64,000 bases of DNA from Chitinophagaceae bacterium UBA4407 (GTDB lineage: Bacteria; Bacteroidota; Bacteroidia; Chitinophagales; Chitinophagaceae): positions 1-64,000 of the forward strand of contig DGQT01000042.1 in NCBI GenBank assembly GCA_002390845.1, in the 5' to 3' direction. The stretch's first letter is position 1, and each line of letters begins with the position of its first letter. The translations under genes and the position numbers were made by a program. Shown here one piece after another: positions 1 to 8,669 of this stretch. The notes under the pieces were generated by a model. The model did no database searches and had not been told where the DNA came from. It saw only the letters and a program-made list of their open reading frames with translations.

Positions 1-2221
1 TTGCACTGGTGGCGGTAATTACTCCTGTTGCAGCATTGCCCGGTACGGGCTCCAGTGCTCTTGACGGAGCTGAACCGAAAGCGGTTCCGGTTGCGCCATC
101 GCCAAATACCCTTGCCAGGTAAGAGCCATTGGGCAGGCCTGTAAACGAGAACACATTGGTATTGTTTACAATTCTTGGGCTGCCATAAGGTACACCGAAC
201 CTGAACAGTTGCACAGTATAAGGTGCATTGCTGCCTGCGCATTTAAATGCGGCGGTATTGGTAGAATCGCAATTGGGGGCGGCTATGGTGCCGGGATTGT
301 TGTAGCTGATGGTTGCGATGTTATCCTGGGTGAAGGTGTTGCTGAGAGAATAAGCTATATGGTCGCCACCGTAATAGGAAGTTATCTTTATCCAATAATA
401 ACCCTGTGTAAGTGAAGTAAGGTTGATGGTTAAATCACCGGCAGGTGCTCCATAATATATTTGAGAAGCAGCGGTATCTTTATATATCCATATTTGCTTA
501 TAATGGTTAACACCATTTATCTTCCAAACCTCATCGTAAAGGTTAACGGTTAAGTTACCAGTGCCGGTGTAGTTGATTCTCCACCAGTCTGTAGTGTTCC
601 TGGTATTACCATTTTGATAGAAGTTTACATGCCCGGTAATATTTCCGTTTGCAGGAATTGTTTTTGCCCGGTATGGGGCATCATTGGGTTCTGCGGCGGC
701 ATCGTTGGCATAGTTATATGGTGTAAATGTATTACTGAGGGTATAAGGGATATAACCATCGCTATAGTATGTGTGGATCCTTACATAATAGGTTCCGGCA
801 GCAAGCCCGTCTGTATTAATTGTTTGGGTGGTACTTGGCGCCATATAGTTTAACTGTGTAGTACCATCATTATCGTATAGCCAAACCTGCACATATTGCC
901 CGTTTCCGGATGTCATGGTAACACTGATCATACCATCGAGTGTGGTAGTTATTTTATACCAGTCGTCATCATCTCTAGTCAGGTTATAATAATAATTTAT
1001 ATGACCTGTTTTGGTGCTGTTTAAATTAAAGGCAGTGGCTTGGGCAAGTGTGCCGTTTGGTTCAACATCATTTGGCTCTGCCGGTGAGAAAAGGCTGTCT
1101 TCCAAGATATATGGGATATAGCCATTGCTATAATAAGATCTTACCTTGATATAATAGGTACCCGCTGCAAGGCCATTTGTGTTTAAATCTGTTGTAGTGC
1201 TTGGTGCAAAGTAATTTAATTGTGTGGTGCCGTCATTGTCATACAACCAGCAATTGATATACTGGCCGTTAGCGGGGGTCATTCTTAAACGCAGGCGACC
1301 ATCTGCTGTAGTGGTTACTTTATACCAGTCAGAGCTATCCCTTGCATTATTATAATAGTAATCAATATGCCCTGTAGTGGTGCTGTTTAAACCAAGTGTA
1401 AGCGCCTGTGCTTTAGTGTCATTGGGTTCCAGGTCGTTTGACTGGCTTGGCGTTGTAAACGTGTTACTGATGGTATAAGGTATAAAGCCGTTGCCATTAT
1501 AAGGCGTTATTCTGAGATAATAAGTTCCGGCTGCAAGCCCATCCGTACTCATTACAGAAGTACCGCTTGGCGCGACAGTATTGAGCTGTGTAATACCATC
1601 GTTATCATACAGGTAACAGTACATATACTGACCGTTATTGGATGTAACGGTAATATCTAATTTGCCATCGCCTGTAGTTGTTATCTTATACCAGTCTTCG
1701 GAATCCCTTACAAGATTATAGTAATAATTAACATGACCTGTTCGGGAACCACCAAGTGGGAAAACTTTTGCCTGTGCTCTTGTGCCATTTGGTTCTGCAT
1801 CATTTGCTTGCGCAGGGACTGTAAGTGCATTTGAAATGGTATAAGCAGGTGTACCACCGCCATAATACGCAACAAGCCTTACATAATAGGTACCTGTTGC
1901 AAGCCCATCTGTACTTATAGTTGTAGAACCCGCAGTTGTACCAGCATTGAGTTGTGTGGTACCGTCATTGTCATAAATGTAACAGCTAATGTACTGGCCG
2001 TTAGTAGATGTAATAGTTACATCTAATTTGCCATCGCCGGTGGTAGTTACTGCCCACCAGTCTTCATCGGTGGCGGCGCCAATAGCGCCGGTGTTACTGC
2101 CGTTTAAGGTTAATGTGTTGGCTGTTGCCTTTGTGTTGTTAGGTTCGGTTTCTGCTGCTTTGGCGCTATTCCATGCAAGGCTGCAGGTGAGCATTGCGAG
2201 TAGTAAAAATTTCTGTCTCAT
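1..2221 (-). CDS. Secreted multi-domain protein with five PPC-like repeats, 3' end outside the window
   Basis: An open minus-strand frame of about 740 codons starts at an ATG whose first base is 2221 and has no stop before the left edge. The N-terminus (MRQKFLLLAMLTCSLAW...AKA) is a signal peptide. Five homologous units follow with a period of about 122-126 residues; their conserved DWW or DWY falls near residues 53, 174, 297, 420 and 546. Each unit has GDGKLDxTxTS, NGQY, YDNDGTTQLN and GLAxGTYYVR-type segments and is joined by a (D)AEPN linker. This matches the bacterial pre-peptidase C-terminal (PPC) beta-sandwich, a module common in exported proteases and adhesins. After about residue 640 the sequence changes to an Ig or SprB-like segment. 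Neither a catalytic domain nor the expected T9SS sorting tail is in view, so the product could be an adhesin or an enzyme. Confidence 0.85.
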   Translation of the reverse strand, partial: MRQKFLLLAMLTCSLAWNSAKAAETEPNNTKATANTLTLNGSNTGAIGAATDEDWWAVTTTGDGKLDVTITSTNGQYISCYIYDNDGTTQLNAGTTAGSTTISTDGLATGTYYVRLVAYYGGGTPAYTISNALTVPAQANDAEPNGTRAQAKVFPLGGSRTGHVNYYYNLVRDSEDWYKITTTGDGKLDITVTSNNGQYMYCYLYDNDGITQLNTVAPSGTSVMSTDGLAAGTYYLRITPYNGNGFIPYTISNTFTTPSQSNDLEPNDTKAQALTLGLNSTTTGHIDYYYNNARDSSDWYKVTTTADGRLRLRMTPANGQYINCWLYDNDGTTQLNYFAPSTTTDLNTNGLAAGTYYIKVRSYYSNGYIPYILEDSLFSPAEPNDVEPNGTLAQATAFNLNSTKTGHINYYYNLTRDDDDWYKITTTLDGMISVTMTSGNGQYVQVWLYDNDGTTQLNYMAPSTTQTINTDGLAAGTYYVRIHTYYSDGYIPYTLSNTFTPYNYANDAAAEPNDAPYRAKTIPANGNITGHVNFYQNGNTRNTTDWWRINYTGTGNLTVNLYDEVWKINGVNHYKQIWIYKDTAASQIYYGAPAGDLTINLTSLTQGYYWIKITSYYGGDHIAYSLSNTFTQDNIATISYNNPGTIAAPNCDSTNTAAFKCAGSNAPYTVQLFRFGVPYGSPRIVNNTNVFSFTGLPNGSYLARVFGDGATGTAFGSAPSRALEPVPGNAATGVITATSA
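490..2110 (-). repeat. Five in-frame coding repeats of about 365-378 bp
   Basis: The DNA encoding the PPC-like units is itself repetitive. Near-identical strings such as the codons for YDNDGTTQLN and GLAAGTYY recur at 365-378 bp intervals. The middle three units are the most alike, which suggests recent duplication or gene conversion. The unit nearest the left edge is the most divergent. Confidence 0.8.
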
Positions 2222-2711
2222 GGTTACAGGTTTTTTTAGTTAAAAAACAATTTTGTGAATCTGATTAAGAATACAAATTTAACAAGACACCATAGATAAA
2301 GTCAATACCCAAACTTGGGTAAATATTCTATTGATGTGCTAAAAATTGGTACTTAAAAGGAAGTTCATGATATCTTATTCTGCAAAGAGTGCAAAAGCAT
2401 AAATATCCTTACTGTATTGAAATTAGTTTGTAATTAACCCGCTCTTTTTTCAATTAGGTAAAAGTGTGTTTATTCTTGGTAAGCATGCCGTTTTACTTGG
2501 CGAGAGAAAATACATTTTCGGATTCTTACATGTAAATTGCCTGTTTATTAAACCGGGTATTATTTAGTAAGTAAGTGCGCATAGTGCTGAACAAAGAGCT
2601 AAACCCTGAAGTGTGCGACGCAACCGGGCTGTATAGTAGTAATGTAGCTGGGGTCACAAAAAAAATTACGCATTGAATGCAGACTGAATGAATAAATTTA
2701 TACAGTAAAAT
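2222..2711. other. Intergenic region between divergent genes
   Basis: This stretch separates the minus-strand PPC-repeat gene from the plus-strand histidine kinase gene. It must hold both promoters, but I cannot place them with confidence. Its only recognisable feature is the dispersed half-element near its right end. The short frame read on the minus strand across it is not gene-like. Confidence 0.6.
2608..2668 (-). repeat. Dispersed intergenic half-element (GCGTCGC core)
   Basis: The core TGCGACGCAA is at 2614-2623. It is followed by a spacer and a GGGTCACAAAAAAAA outer edge resembling the reverse complement of the T-tract plus GAGCC edge of other copies. It lies about 45 bp upstream of the histidine kinase start. 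Confidence 0.7.
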
Positions 2712-3791
2712 ATGCCTGCAAACCTTAATACAATTTTTTTTAAGTATAAAGTACTGCACATCATTATGTGGTTGCTGGTTGGCTCCAGTACTTTCTTCAC
2801 CTATTATGAGGCAAGCCAGCCGCTATTTCCACAGATTGCAAACGCGGCAATGGTTATTATTGTATCTACAATTCCTTTTTATACAACGGCCTATGTGCTT
2901 ATACCTCAAACATTATACAAAAAGTTCTATTTCAGATTCATTGTGTTACTTGTTTTGCTGGTATTTTTATCCGGATTATTAATGATGGTTGCTGTAAGAT
3001 CTGTTGATCATATTTTTGCACCGGAAAGACCCATCATACCTACCGATCACAGCCAACTCCGGTTTGCCATTAATATTTTTACATGGACCTCACTCATAGC
3101 AGCTTTCGGGGCAGGGGGGCTCAAAATAATGTCAGACAGCTTCAGGCTGAGAAAGCGGTTACTGGAAGTAGAAAAAGAAAAGATCAGTACCGAGCTTAAT
3201 TTTTTGCGTAGCCAGGTAAATCCACATTTTTTGTTTAATGTAATGAACACGATCTATTTCCAGATAGATAAGAAAAATACAGTGGCAAGAGCATCTGTTG
3301 AAAAGCTTTCTGAAATGCTGCGCTACCAATTGTACGAATGCACCAGCGATAAAATTGAGATCGCTAAAGAACTAGAGTATATTAAAAATTATGTGGCCAT
3401 ACAAACACTCAGGCTCGAGAAAGGATCGGATATAAGCCTTAGTATAAAAGGAGAAATAAAAAGCTTTAAAATTGCGCCGTTATTAATATTGCCCATAGTT
3501 GAAAATGCATTTAAACACATTTCGCATTTTAAAGATGCTTCGCTTAACCGGATCAATATTGTACTGCAGCAGCATGACAATTATTTTATAGTCGATGCAT
3601 CAAATACCTACGATACCACCAGCGGCGTGCCGCAGCTGATTAATTCTGGCGGGCTTGGCGTACAAAACCTGCGCAGGCGCTTAGAACTCTTGTATCCCGG
3701 TTGCCACCAGCTTGAAATAAAACAAAACGGCTCTCTTTTTCATACCAGTTTAAAAGTACAGTACAATGATCAATTGCTTAGTGGTAGATGA
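2712..3791 (+). CDS. LytS/YehU-type sensor histidine kinase
   Basis: This 359-residue membrane sensor kinase has four hydrophobic segments at about 13-30, 43-66, 73-95 and 118-138. A cytoplasmic coiled stretch follows, then the His_kinase motif SQVNPHFLFNVMNTI with the phospho-acceptor His at about 172. The ATPase half has an N-box (PIVENAFKH, about 261-269) and a late GGLGVQNLRRRL. This domain order is characteristic of the LytS/YehU family, which signals to LytTR regulators. The last 26 bases overlap the start of the LytTR response regulator, so the two are translationally coupled partners. The signal sensed cannot be told from the sequence; there is no periplasmic domain of note. Confidence 0.93.
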   Translation: MPANLNTIFFKYKVLHIIMWLLVGSSTFFTYYEASQPLFPQIANAAMVIIVSTIPFYTTAYVLIPQTLYKKFYFRFIVLLVLLVFLSGLLMMVAVRSVDHIFAPERPIIPTDHSQLRFAINIFTWTSLIAAFGAGGLKIMSDSFRLRKRLLEVEKEKISTELNFLRSQVNPHFLFNVMNTIYFQIDKKNTVARASVEKLSEMLRYQLYECTSDKIEIAKELEYIKNYVAIQTLRLEKGSDISLSIKGEIKSFKIAPLLILPIVENAFKHISHFKDASLNRINIVLQQHDNYFIVDASNTYDTTSGVPQLINSGGLGVQNLRRRLELLYPGCHQLEIKQNGSLFHTSLKVQYNDQLLSGR

Positions 3792-4470
3792 TGAGCCGAT
3801 TGCACGGCAGGGCTTGCTGGAGCATATACACCAGATAGATTTTCTGAATGCAGTTGCAGAATGTAAAGATGCTGTTGAAGCAGCAACCTGGTTACAGAAA
3901 ACCCCCATCGATCTTATCTTTCTCGACATCCAGATGCCAAAACTTACCGGCATCGATTTTTTAAAAAACCTTTCTGCGCCGCCACTGGTAATTTTTACAA
4001 CAGCTTATCCTGAGTATGCTATTGAAGGTTATGAACTAGATGTACTGGATTACCTTTTGAAGCCAATCAGTTTTTCGCGTTTTTTAAAAGCTGCACTTAA
4101 AGCCCAGGATTACTTATTAAAAAATAAACGCGGCCCGCTAATATCAGATGATTATTTCTTTATAAAAGTGAATCAGAAATTAGAGAAAATAAAAATGGAT
4201 GATGTGCTTTATATAGAGGGTATGAACAATTATATTATTGTACACACACGGCAGAAAAAACATATCGCTTATCTTACTTTTAAAGGCATAGAAGAGAAAC
4301 TTCCACAGCACCTTTTTGTACGAACCCACAAATCATTTCTTGTTGCTGTTAGTGCTATTCAAACGATCGATGTAAATGAAGTTACCCTTGAAACAGGCAC
4401 GCTGCCCATAAGCAAAAGCTACCGGGACGAGGTAATAGAAAGAATAGGTGAACGGCTGTTTAAAAGATAA
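3766..4470 (+). CDS. LytTR-family response regulator
   Basis: This 234-residue regulator has an N-terminal receiver domain with acidic pair D8-D9, phospho-acceptor D54 (FLDIQMP), T78/T79 and K99 (LLKP). A C-terminal LytTR DNA-binding domain spans about 135-232 (FFIKVNQKLEKIKMDDVLYI... RTHKSFLV). LytTR regulators bind short direct repeats upstream of target genes. The start lies inside the end of the histidine kinase gene, confirming a two-gene operon. The target genes are not identifiable here. Confidence 0.94.
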   Translation: MINCLVVDDEPIARQGLLEHIHQIDFLNAVAECKDAVEAATWLQKTPIDLIFLDIQMPKLTGIDFLKNLSAPPLVIFTTAYPEYAIEGYELDVLDYLLKPISFSRFLKAALKAQDYLLKNKRGPLISDDYFFIKVNQKLEKIKMDDVLYIEGMNNYIIVHTRQKKHIAYLTFKGIEEKLPQHLFVRTHKSFLVAVSAIQTIDVNEVTLETGTLPISKSYRDEVIERIGERLFKR

Positions 4471-4590
4471 TTTTTTTTGAGCCCGGCTAATGAATATCCA
4501 TTAAGCTGCTCTTGCCACGCTCGGTTCACAGTTCCTTTTTCATGGCAGCAATGTGCGGCAGTTTACCCTAATCGTATTTCGTTATTATGC
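4470..4590 (+). repeat. Dispersed intergenic half-element, GCCACGCTCG core variant
   Basis: It begins directly at the stop of the LytTR gene with a run of eight T, then GAGCCCGGCT, a spacer and the variant core TTGCCACGCTCG at 4512-4523, followed by GTTCACAGTTCC. The T-rich edge just after the stop could also serve as a terminator tail, which is inference. The rest of the gap to 4730 has no recognised feature. Confidence 0.75.
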
Positions 4591-4730
4591 GAAGCCGAAC
4601 CATGCTAAAAATTCGAATTGTTGCACATTGCATTTGCAACAATTGCGTTCAATTCTCCAATGCAATACGCTGCCGCTTTTTTAATACTTGTGCTTTACTC
4701 GGTATTCAGCAGGTAACCAACCGCAATTGT

Positions 4731-5195
4731 TCAGGCTTCAAAATTTTCTTTGTATTTTTTTACCAGCAGGTAAGTCCAGATAATATGTACCAGTAATATG
4801 GAACAACATACCAATAAAACAACCGCAACACTTGTAAGCAGATTTTGCGGGTTTGAAATCTGTTCAGGCATTTGTTTTAATAATTCATCAAACATTTTCG
4901 GGTTGTAAATAATGTAAATGCCGTTGGAAATACCAAGCACAGAAAAAATAAAAGCAACAATGGCATTTACCTGAAGCCAGTCTTTTTGCTTCTTCGTCAT
5001 CTTTTGATTTCGTAAAATTACATTCGCGTAAAAGCGGTTTGCAAACCATCCGTATAACACAACCGATCCAAATAAAAATACCTGCAGCAACGCCGCCGGA
5101 TTGGCAAGCACCATAATAAGACCAAAAACTGTAATTACTGCTAAAAAGGAACAAAAGAAATTCACAAAAAAACTCAGTATTCTATAAATAATCAT
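4731..5195 (-). CDS. Small integral membrane protein, unknown function
   Basis: I do not recognise a family for this 154-residue protein. It has four hydrophobic segments: about 8-30 and 34-48 near the N-terminus, 73-95 in the middle and 123-147 near the C-terminus. A basic loop (RNQKMTKKQKDW) lies between the second and third. No signal-peptide cleavage site or catalytic motif is visible. It stands alone on the minus strand, with half-elements on both sides. It is probably a real inner-membrane protein because the hydrophobic pattern is regular and the frame uses normal codons. Confidence 0.7.
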   Translation of the reverse strand: MIIYRILSFFVNFFCSFLAVITVFGLIMVLANPAALLQVFLFGSVVLYGWFANRFYANVILRNQKMTKKQKDWLQVNAIVAFIFSVLGISNGIYIIYNPKMFDELLKQMPEQISNPQNLLTSVAVVLLVCCSILLVHIIWTYLLVKKYKENFEA

Positions 5196-5261
5196 GTGTT
5201 ATTTTTTTAACTACAAGCCCCTAAAAAGATTAACCCAATGCACCCGGATTGTTCAACAATG

Positions 5262-5328
5262 ATCTAACTGTAAAGAAGTGCGACGCAACAGGCGCTGCCA
5301 TAACAAACTTTAGCCGGGCAAAAAAATC
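5262..5328 (-). repeat. Dispersed intergenic half-element (GCGTCGC core)
   Basis: The core TGCGACGCAA is at 5279-5288 and the outer edge TAGCCGGGCAAAAAAAT follows about 22 bases later. It sits between the small membrane protein gene and the 3' end of the UDP-glucose dehydrogenase gene. Confidence 0.75.
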
Positions 5329-5356
5329 CCTTCTAAAATAATGTTACCGTAAAGTT

Positions 5357-6673
5357 TTATTGAATACCGATGCCATAATATTCAAAACCTTTTTCTTTCA
5401 ATTCTTCGCCATTGTATATGTTACGGCCATCGAAAATTACGTGGCCTTTCATATTCGTTTTTATCTGCTGCCAATCGGGCAAACGAAACTCTGACCATTC
5501 GGTTACCAGCAACAGTGCATCTGCATCTTTTGTTGCAGTTATGGCATCATCGCAAAGAATCACATCGCTGCTTAGTAAATGTTTTGCCTCGTTTAAGGCA
5601 ATGGGGTCGTAAGCCTTTACAGTAGCGCCCTTGCGCAACAATGCATTAATAATAATCAGGGAAGGTGCTTCACGCATATCATCTGTGTTGGGTTTAAATG
5701 CAAGTCCCCAAACAGCAAATGTTTTTCCTGTGATGTTATTGCCAAAATGCTTTTCAATTTTATGCACGATCACTTTTTTCTGATCATCATTCACATCGTC
5801 TACCGCAGTTAATATCCTTAACTTATAATTATTCTGTTCGCCTGTCTTTATCAATGCTTTTACATCTTTCGGAAAACACGAACCACCATAACCAATACCG
5901 GGATAAATAAACTTGGTTCCAATACGTGCATCGCTGCCAATACCTTTTCGCACTTCGTTTACGTTTGCACCGAGTAACTCACAAAGATTTGCAATATCAT
6001 TCATGAAAGAGATCTTGGTGGCAAGCATTGCGTTGGCTGCATACTTCGTCATTTCTGCAGAGGGAATGTCCATGAATAACACCGGGTGGCCATTCAATAC
6101 AAACGGTTCGTATAACGAACGCAACAACGTTTTTGCACGTTCCGTTTCCACACCAATTACAATGCGGTCGGGTTTAAGAAAATCGTTGATTGCTGCTCCT
6201 TCTTTAAGAAACTCCGGGTTGGATGCAACATCGAAATCTATATTTTCATTTCTTTTATTCAAAGCGCCGGCAATGGCCTCTTTTACTTTGGCTGCAGTAC
6301 CAACAGGCACGGTACTTTTTGTAACTATAACGATGTAACCGCTCATGTAGGTGCCGATTGTATTGGCTACCTGTATTACATATTGCAGGTCGGCGCTGCC
6401 ATCCTCGCCGGGCGGCGTGCCTACTGCGATAAATGCAACCTGTGCACCAATAATGGCTTCACTTAAACTGGTGCTAAAACGCAGGCGGCCTTTTTTAAAA
6501 GTACGTTCAACTATTTCATCAAGACCGGGTTCGTATATAGGCAGGATTCCTTTTTTAAGGTTTTCAATTTTTTCATTGTTCACATCAACGCAGATCACAT
6601 CTATACCAACTTCTGCCAAACATGCACCTGTAACAAGACCCACATAACCGGTACCTACAACAACAATTTTCAT
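5357..6673 (-). CDS. ugd: UDP-glucose 6-dehydrogenase
   Basis: This enzyme oxidises UDP-glucose to UDP-glucuronate with two NAD+, supplying acidic sugar for surface polysaccharides. With the start at MKIVVVGTGYVG it is 438 residues, normal for the family. The Rossmann motif GTGYVG is at 7-12 and the catalytic Cys266 lies in GYGGSCFPKD. The dimerisation helix and a C-terminal UDP-binding domain (VWGLAFKPNTDDMREAPS) follow. A longer frame begins 54 bases upstream, but it would overlap the preceding sulfotransferase gene and place extra residues before the nucleotide-binding strand. I therefore chose the internal ATG, which leaves a 29-base gap. It is the last gene of the sulfation cluster. Confidence 0.96.
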   Translation of the reverse strand: MKIVVVGTGYVGLVTGACLAEVGIDVICVDVNNEKIENLKKGILPIYEPGLDEIVERTFKKGRLRFSTSLSEAIIGAQVAFIAVGTPPGEDGSADLQYVIQVANTIGTYMSGYIVIVTKSTVPVGTAAKVKEAIAGALNKRNENIDFDVASNPEFLKEGAAINDFLKPDRIVIGVETERAKTLLRSLYEPFVLNGHPVLFMDIPSAEMTKYAANAMLATKISFMNDIANLCELLGANVNEVRKGIGSDARIGTKFIYPGIGYGGSCFPKDVKALIKTGEQNNYKLRILTAVDDVNDDQKKVIVHKIEKHFGNNITGKTFAVWGLAFKPNTDDMREAPSLIIINALLRKGATVKAYDPIALNEAKHLLSSDVILCDDAITATKDADALLLVTEWSEFRLPDWQQIKTNMKGHVIFDGRNIYNGEELKEKGFEYYGIGIQ

Positions 6674-6702
6674 TTTATGGCTTATTTTATTAAACGCTTT
6701 GC

Positions 6703-7632
6703 TTATGCGTTTACCGGCATTTTCCAATGCGATAAATCAACACCCAGCAATTTTTCAAGTTCTGTTATTTCATCTTTAAAAACTTCGTATGCAAACTTAC
6801 GGTCTTCGGGAGTAATATTATTCTTGCTGCCTTCTACATACATCGTATCAAGAATTTTTTTCTTGAAACTTTTAGGCATCAACTTCGATAACAGCTTCGA
6901 TAATTTTTTATTCTTCCCCAGTATGGGATCAAGGAATTTAAGCTTGGATTTTTTATAAGTATTTTTTTCTTCAGTGTTTTGTATCGTGTAACTGTCATCA
7001 ACCCCAAGAAAAGAGAAAACACCTTTCAATGTTCCATGCAAATCTTTCTTTAATGAATCAAGGAAGATCACTTTTATCTGTGAGGGCGGAAACTGAGCAT
7101 AGTAATTTTTTAGATTATACGCATACATGCTGCCTTGTATGTAAGTTCTGTAACCAGAGTCATCCTGGCGGTTACCACGCTTCTGATCTGCAAACCATTG
7201 CTTCGCGCCTTCTTCACCCATCAATGTAAGTGTTTGCCTTTGCTTCATATTTTCTTCCATTGCCTGTCGAAAAGGAAGGTCTTCAGTACCATTGTTCATA
7301 CGCATGCTCCAGCCCGAAAATGCACGCTCTACCGGGTTGCGCAGGCAGAAGATGATCTTCATGTCAGGATTAAATTTCTTGATCCTGTCAATAACAAATG
7401 GCAGCAAAAAATAAGTTGGCGTGGCTTCGCCCACCATTTTTTCATTGCCCACACCGGCGAAATATGTTTGCAGATAAAAATCAATGCCCTGGTCATAATC
7501 CAGGCTAAAGAACTTTGTTTGCTTTACCGGCGACATAAATATTTCAGGGTGCTGCTTCAAATAAAAATTCAATGAAGTTGAAGCGCATTTTGGCGGACCG
7601 CCCACTAAAAAATTAGGTATTGTTCTTTGCAT
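6703..7632 (-). CDS. PAPS-dependent sulfotransferase
   Basis: This 309-residue protein of the sulfotransferase superfamily transfers sulfate from PAPS to a hydroxyl or amine acceptor. The 5'-phosphosulfate loop is PPKCASTS at 13-20, with Cys in place of the more usual Gly or Ala after Lys. The 3'-phosphate motif is RNPVERAFSGW at 98-108. No signal peptide or membrane segment is visible, so it should act in the cytoplasm. It starts five bases after the stop of a second sulfotransferase and precedes ugd by 29 bases, implying co-transcription. The acceptor is unknown; the neighbours suggest a glycan or glycolipid. Confidence 0.9.
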   Translation of the reverse strand: MQRTIPNFLVGGPPKCASTSLNFYLKQHPEIFMSPVKQTKFFSLDYDQGIDFYLQTYFAGVGNEKMVGEATPTYFLLPFVIDRIKKFNPDMKIIFCLRNPVERAFSGWSMRMNNGTEDLPFRQAMEENMKQRQTLTLMGEEGAKQWFADQKRGNRQDDSGYRTYIQGSMYAYNLKNYYAQFPPSQIKVIFLDSLKKDLHGTLKGVFSFLGVDDSYTIQNTEEKNTYKKSKLKFLDPILGKNKKLSKLLSKLMPKSFKKKILDTMYVEGSKNNITPEDRKFAYEVFKDEITELEKLLGVDLSHWKMPVNA

Positions 7633-7637
7633 GATGA

Positions 7638-8390
7638 TTAAAGATATTGCGTAAAATTATTTTGTTGCAACAGTTGTTCTATTTCCTGGTAATTTTCTAC
7701 TTCATCCTGCCATTTGCCTGCGCCTACTTTTTGCAGAACAGGTTTCATGGTTACTTGCGTTACCGATAAAAAATCCTGAACCTTACGCATCAGTTCATTC
7801 CAGTTTTCAAAATCTTCGTAATGAATTACCAGCCGGTTCATTCCTTCCGTATTACTCACCAGGTTTTTATTCACTCTTTCAAGGTCACGCATTTGCTTAA
7901 TTAATCTTTCTCCTGGTACGTGAAATTTTATGGATGGTGCTGTTGCTTCACTGGATGTATGCGCCACGCGATTCTCTGCTTTGCGATACCGTGACAAAGT
8001 TGTTTTAAAAACATTATTGCGTACCAGTACGATCACTTTTGTATCAGCTTTTTTTATATACTGCCAAAGGTTTGGTACAGTTTTAATATGCGTAAACATC
8101 AGTTTAAAACCACGAGCCTTTTCGCCTTTTACATTGGCGTTGTAAAATTTTTTGATATGCGGAATTACACGAAATTTTAAATTGGGATAGTTAATGATCT
8201 TATTAAATTTCTGAACTGTGTGACTATTCGAATTAACACCCCATGATTTGAAATGCCATTCGGGATGATGGATATCATTAGAAGTTTGCAACAATTCACC
8301 GGCACAAAATATTTCGGGGTGACCGTCCAAAGTTCTTGTGAGAACAGTAGAGCCGCTGCGTTGTGTAGTGAAGATGATAAATTTTGTCAT
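7638..8390 (-). CDS. Sulfotransferase family protein (divergent)
   Basis: The N-terminus FTTQRSGSTVLTRTLDGHPEI is a clear PAPS-binding loop (QRSGST, 10-15). The 3'-phosphate region is VLVRNNVFKTTLSRYRK at about 121-137, with RNN instead of RNP. At 250 residues it is shorter than, and not obviously a recent duplicate of, the two other sulfotransferases here; the Stf0-like or LPS-sulfotransferase group is the nearest match I can suggest. Upstream, a 279-base gap holding a two-ended repeat separates it from the glycosyltransferase gene, so it may have its own promoter. Confidence 0.82.
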   Translation of the reverse strand: MTKFIIFTTQRSGSTVLTRTLDGHPEIFCAGELLQTSNDIHHPEWHFKSWGVNSNSHTVQKFNKIINYPNLKFRVIPHIKKFYNANVKGEKARGFKLMFTHIKTVPNLWQYIKKADTKVIVLVRNNVFKTTLSRYRKAENRVAHTSSEATAPSIKFHVPGERLIKQMRDLERVNKNLVSNTEGMNRLVIHYEDFENWNELMRKVQDFLSVTQVTMKPVLQKVGAGKWQDEVENYQEIEQLLQQNNFTQYL

Positions 8391-8429
8391 TAGCTTTTAA
8401 AGCGATTATGCTGTTATTTTTTATCTGTC

Positions 8430-8650
8430 TTTTTTGAGCCCAGCTTACAAATATGAATTGAACTTTTCTTGCGTCGCACACTTGTGCTGTTGGAATAAAA
8501 GTCTGCAAAGTCCGGAGACCGAAAGTCCGAAAGTAAAAATGCATTATGTTGTGCTTTCAGACTTGACTGACTTGCCGACTTCCTGACTACTCAGTACAAG
8601 TGTGCGACGCAACGGCAGCATCATAGCAGTACTGCTGTTTGGTACACAAT
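8430..8650. repeat. Two-ended dispersed element with an inserted word repeat
   Basis: The left half has TTTTTTGAGCCCAGCTT and then core TTGCGTCGCA at 8469-8478 followed by CACTTGTGCTG. The right half has GTACAAG and core TGCGACGCAA at 8603-8612. Its outer edge is degenerate. The centre, about 8510-8592, carries an unrelated imperfect inverted repeat built from CCGAAAGTCCGAAAG-like words. The element fills the gap between two genes of the sulfation cluster. Confidence 0.8.
8510..8592. repeat. Imperfect inverted word repeat (AAAGTCCGAAAGT type)
   Basis: Two arms, one with GTCCGGAGACCGAAAGTCCG and one with TTTCAGACTTGACTGACTTG, are roughly complementary around an AT-rich centre. The block sits between the two cores of a dispersed element. 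It is non-coding. Confidence 0.5.
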
Positions 8651-8669
8651 TGTATTTCTCTTTCACATT

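Noticed and set aside
209..853. Two plus-strand frames in the first kilobase
   Set aside because: They lie antisense to the long minus-strand PPC-repeat frame, which has a signal peptide and regular domains; the plus-strand products have no recognisable pattern.
1989..2243. Plus-strand frame of 84 codons
   Set aside because: It is antisense to the signal-peptide end of the same PPC-repeat gene.
4731..5195. Second 88-codon frame on the same strand overlapping this membrane-protein gene
   Set aside because: The 154-codon frame has four regular membrane helices; the overlapping frame is a shadow of it.
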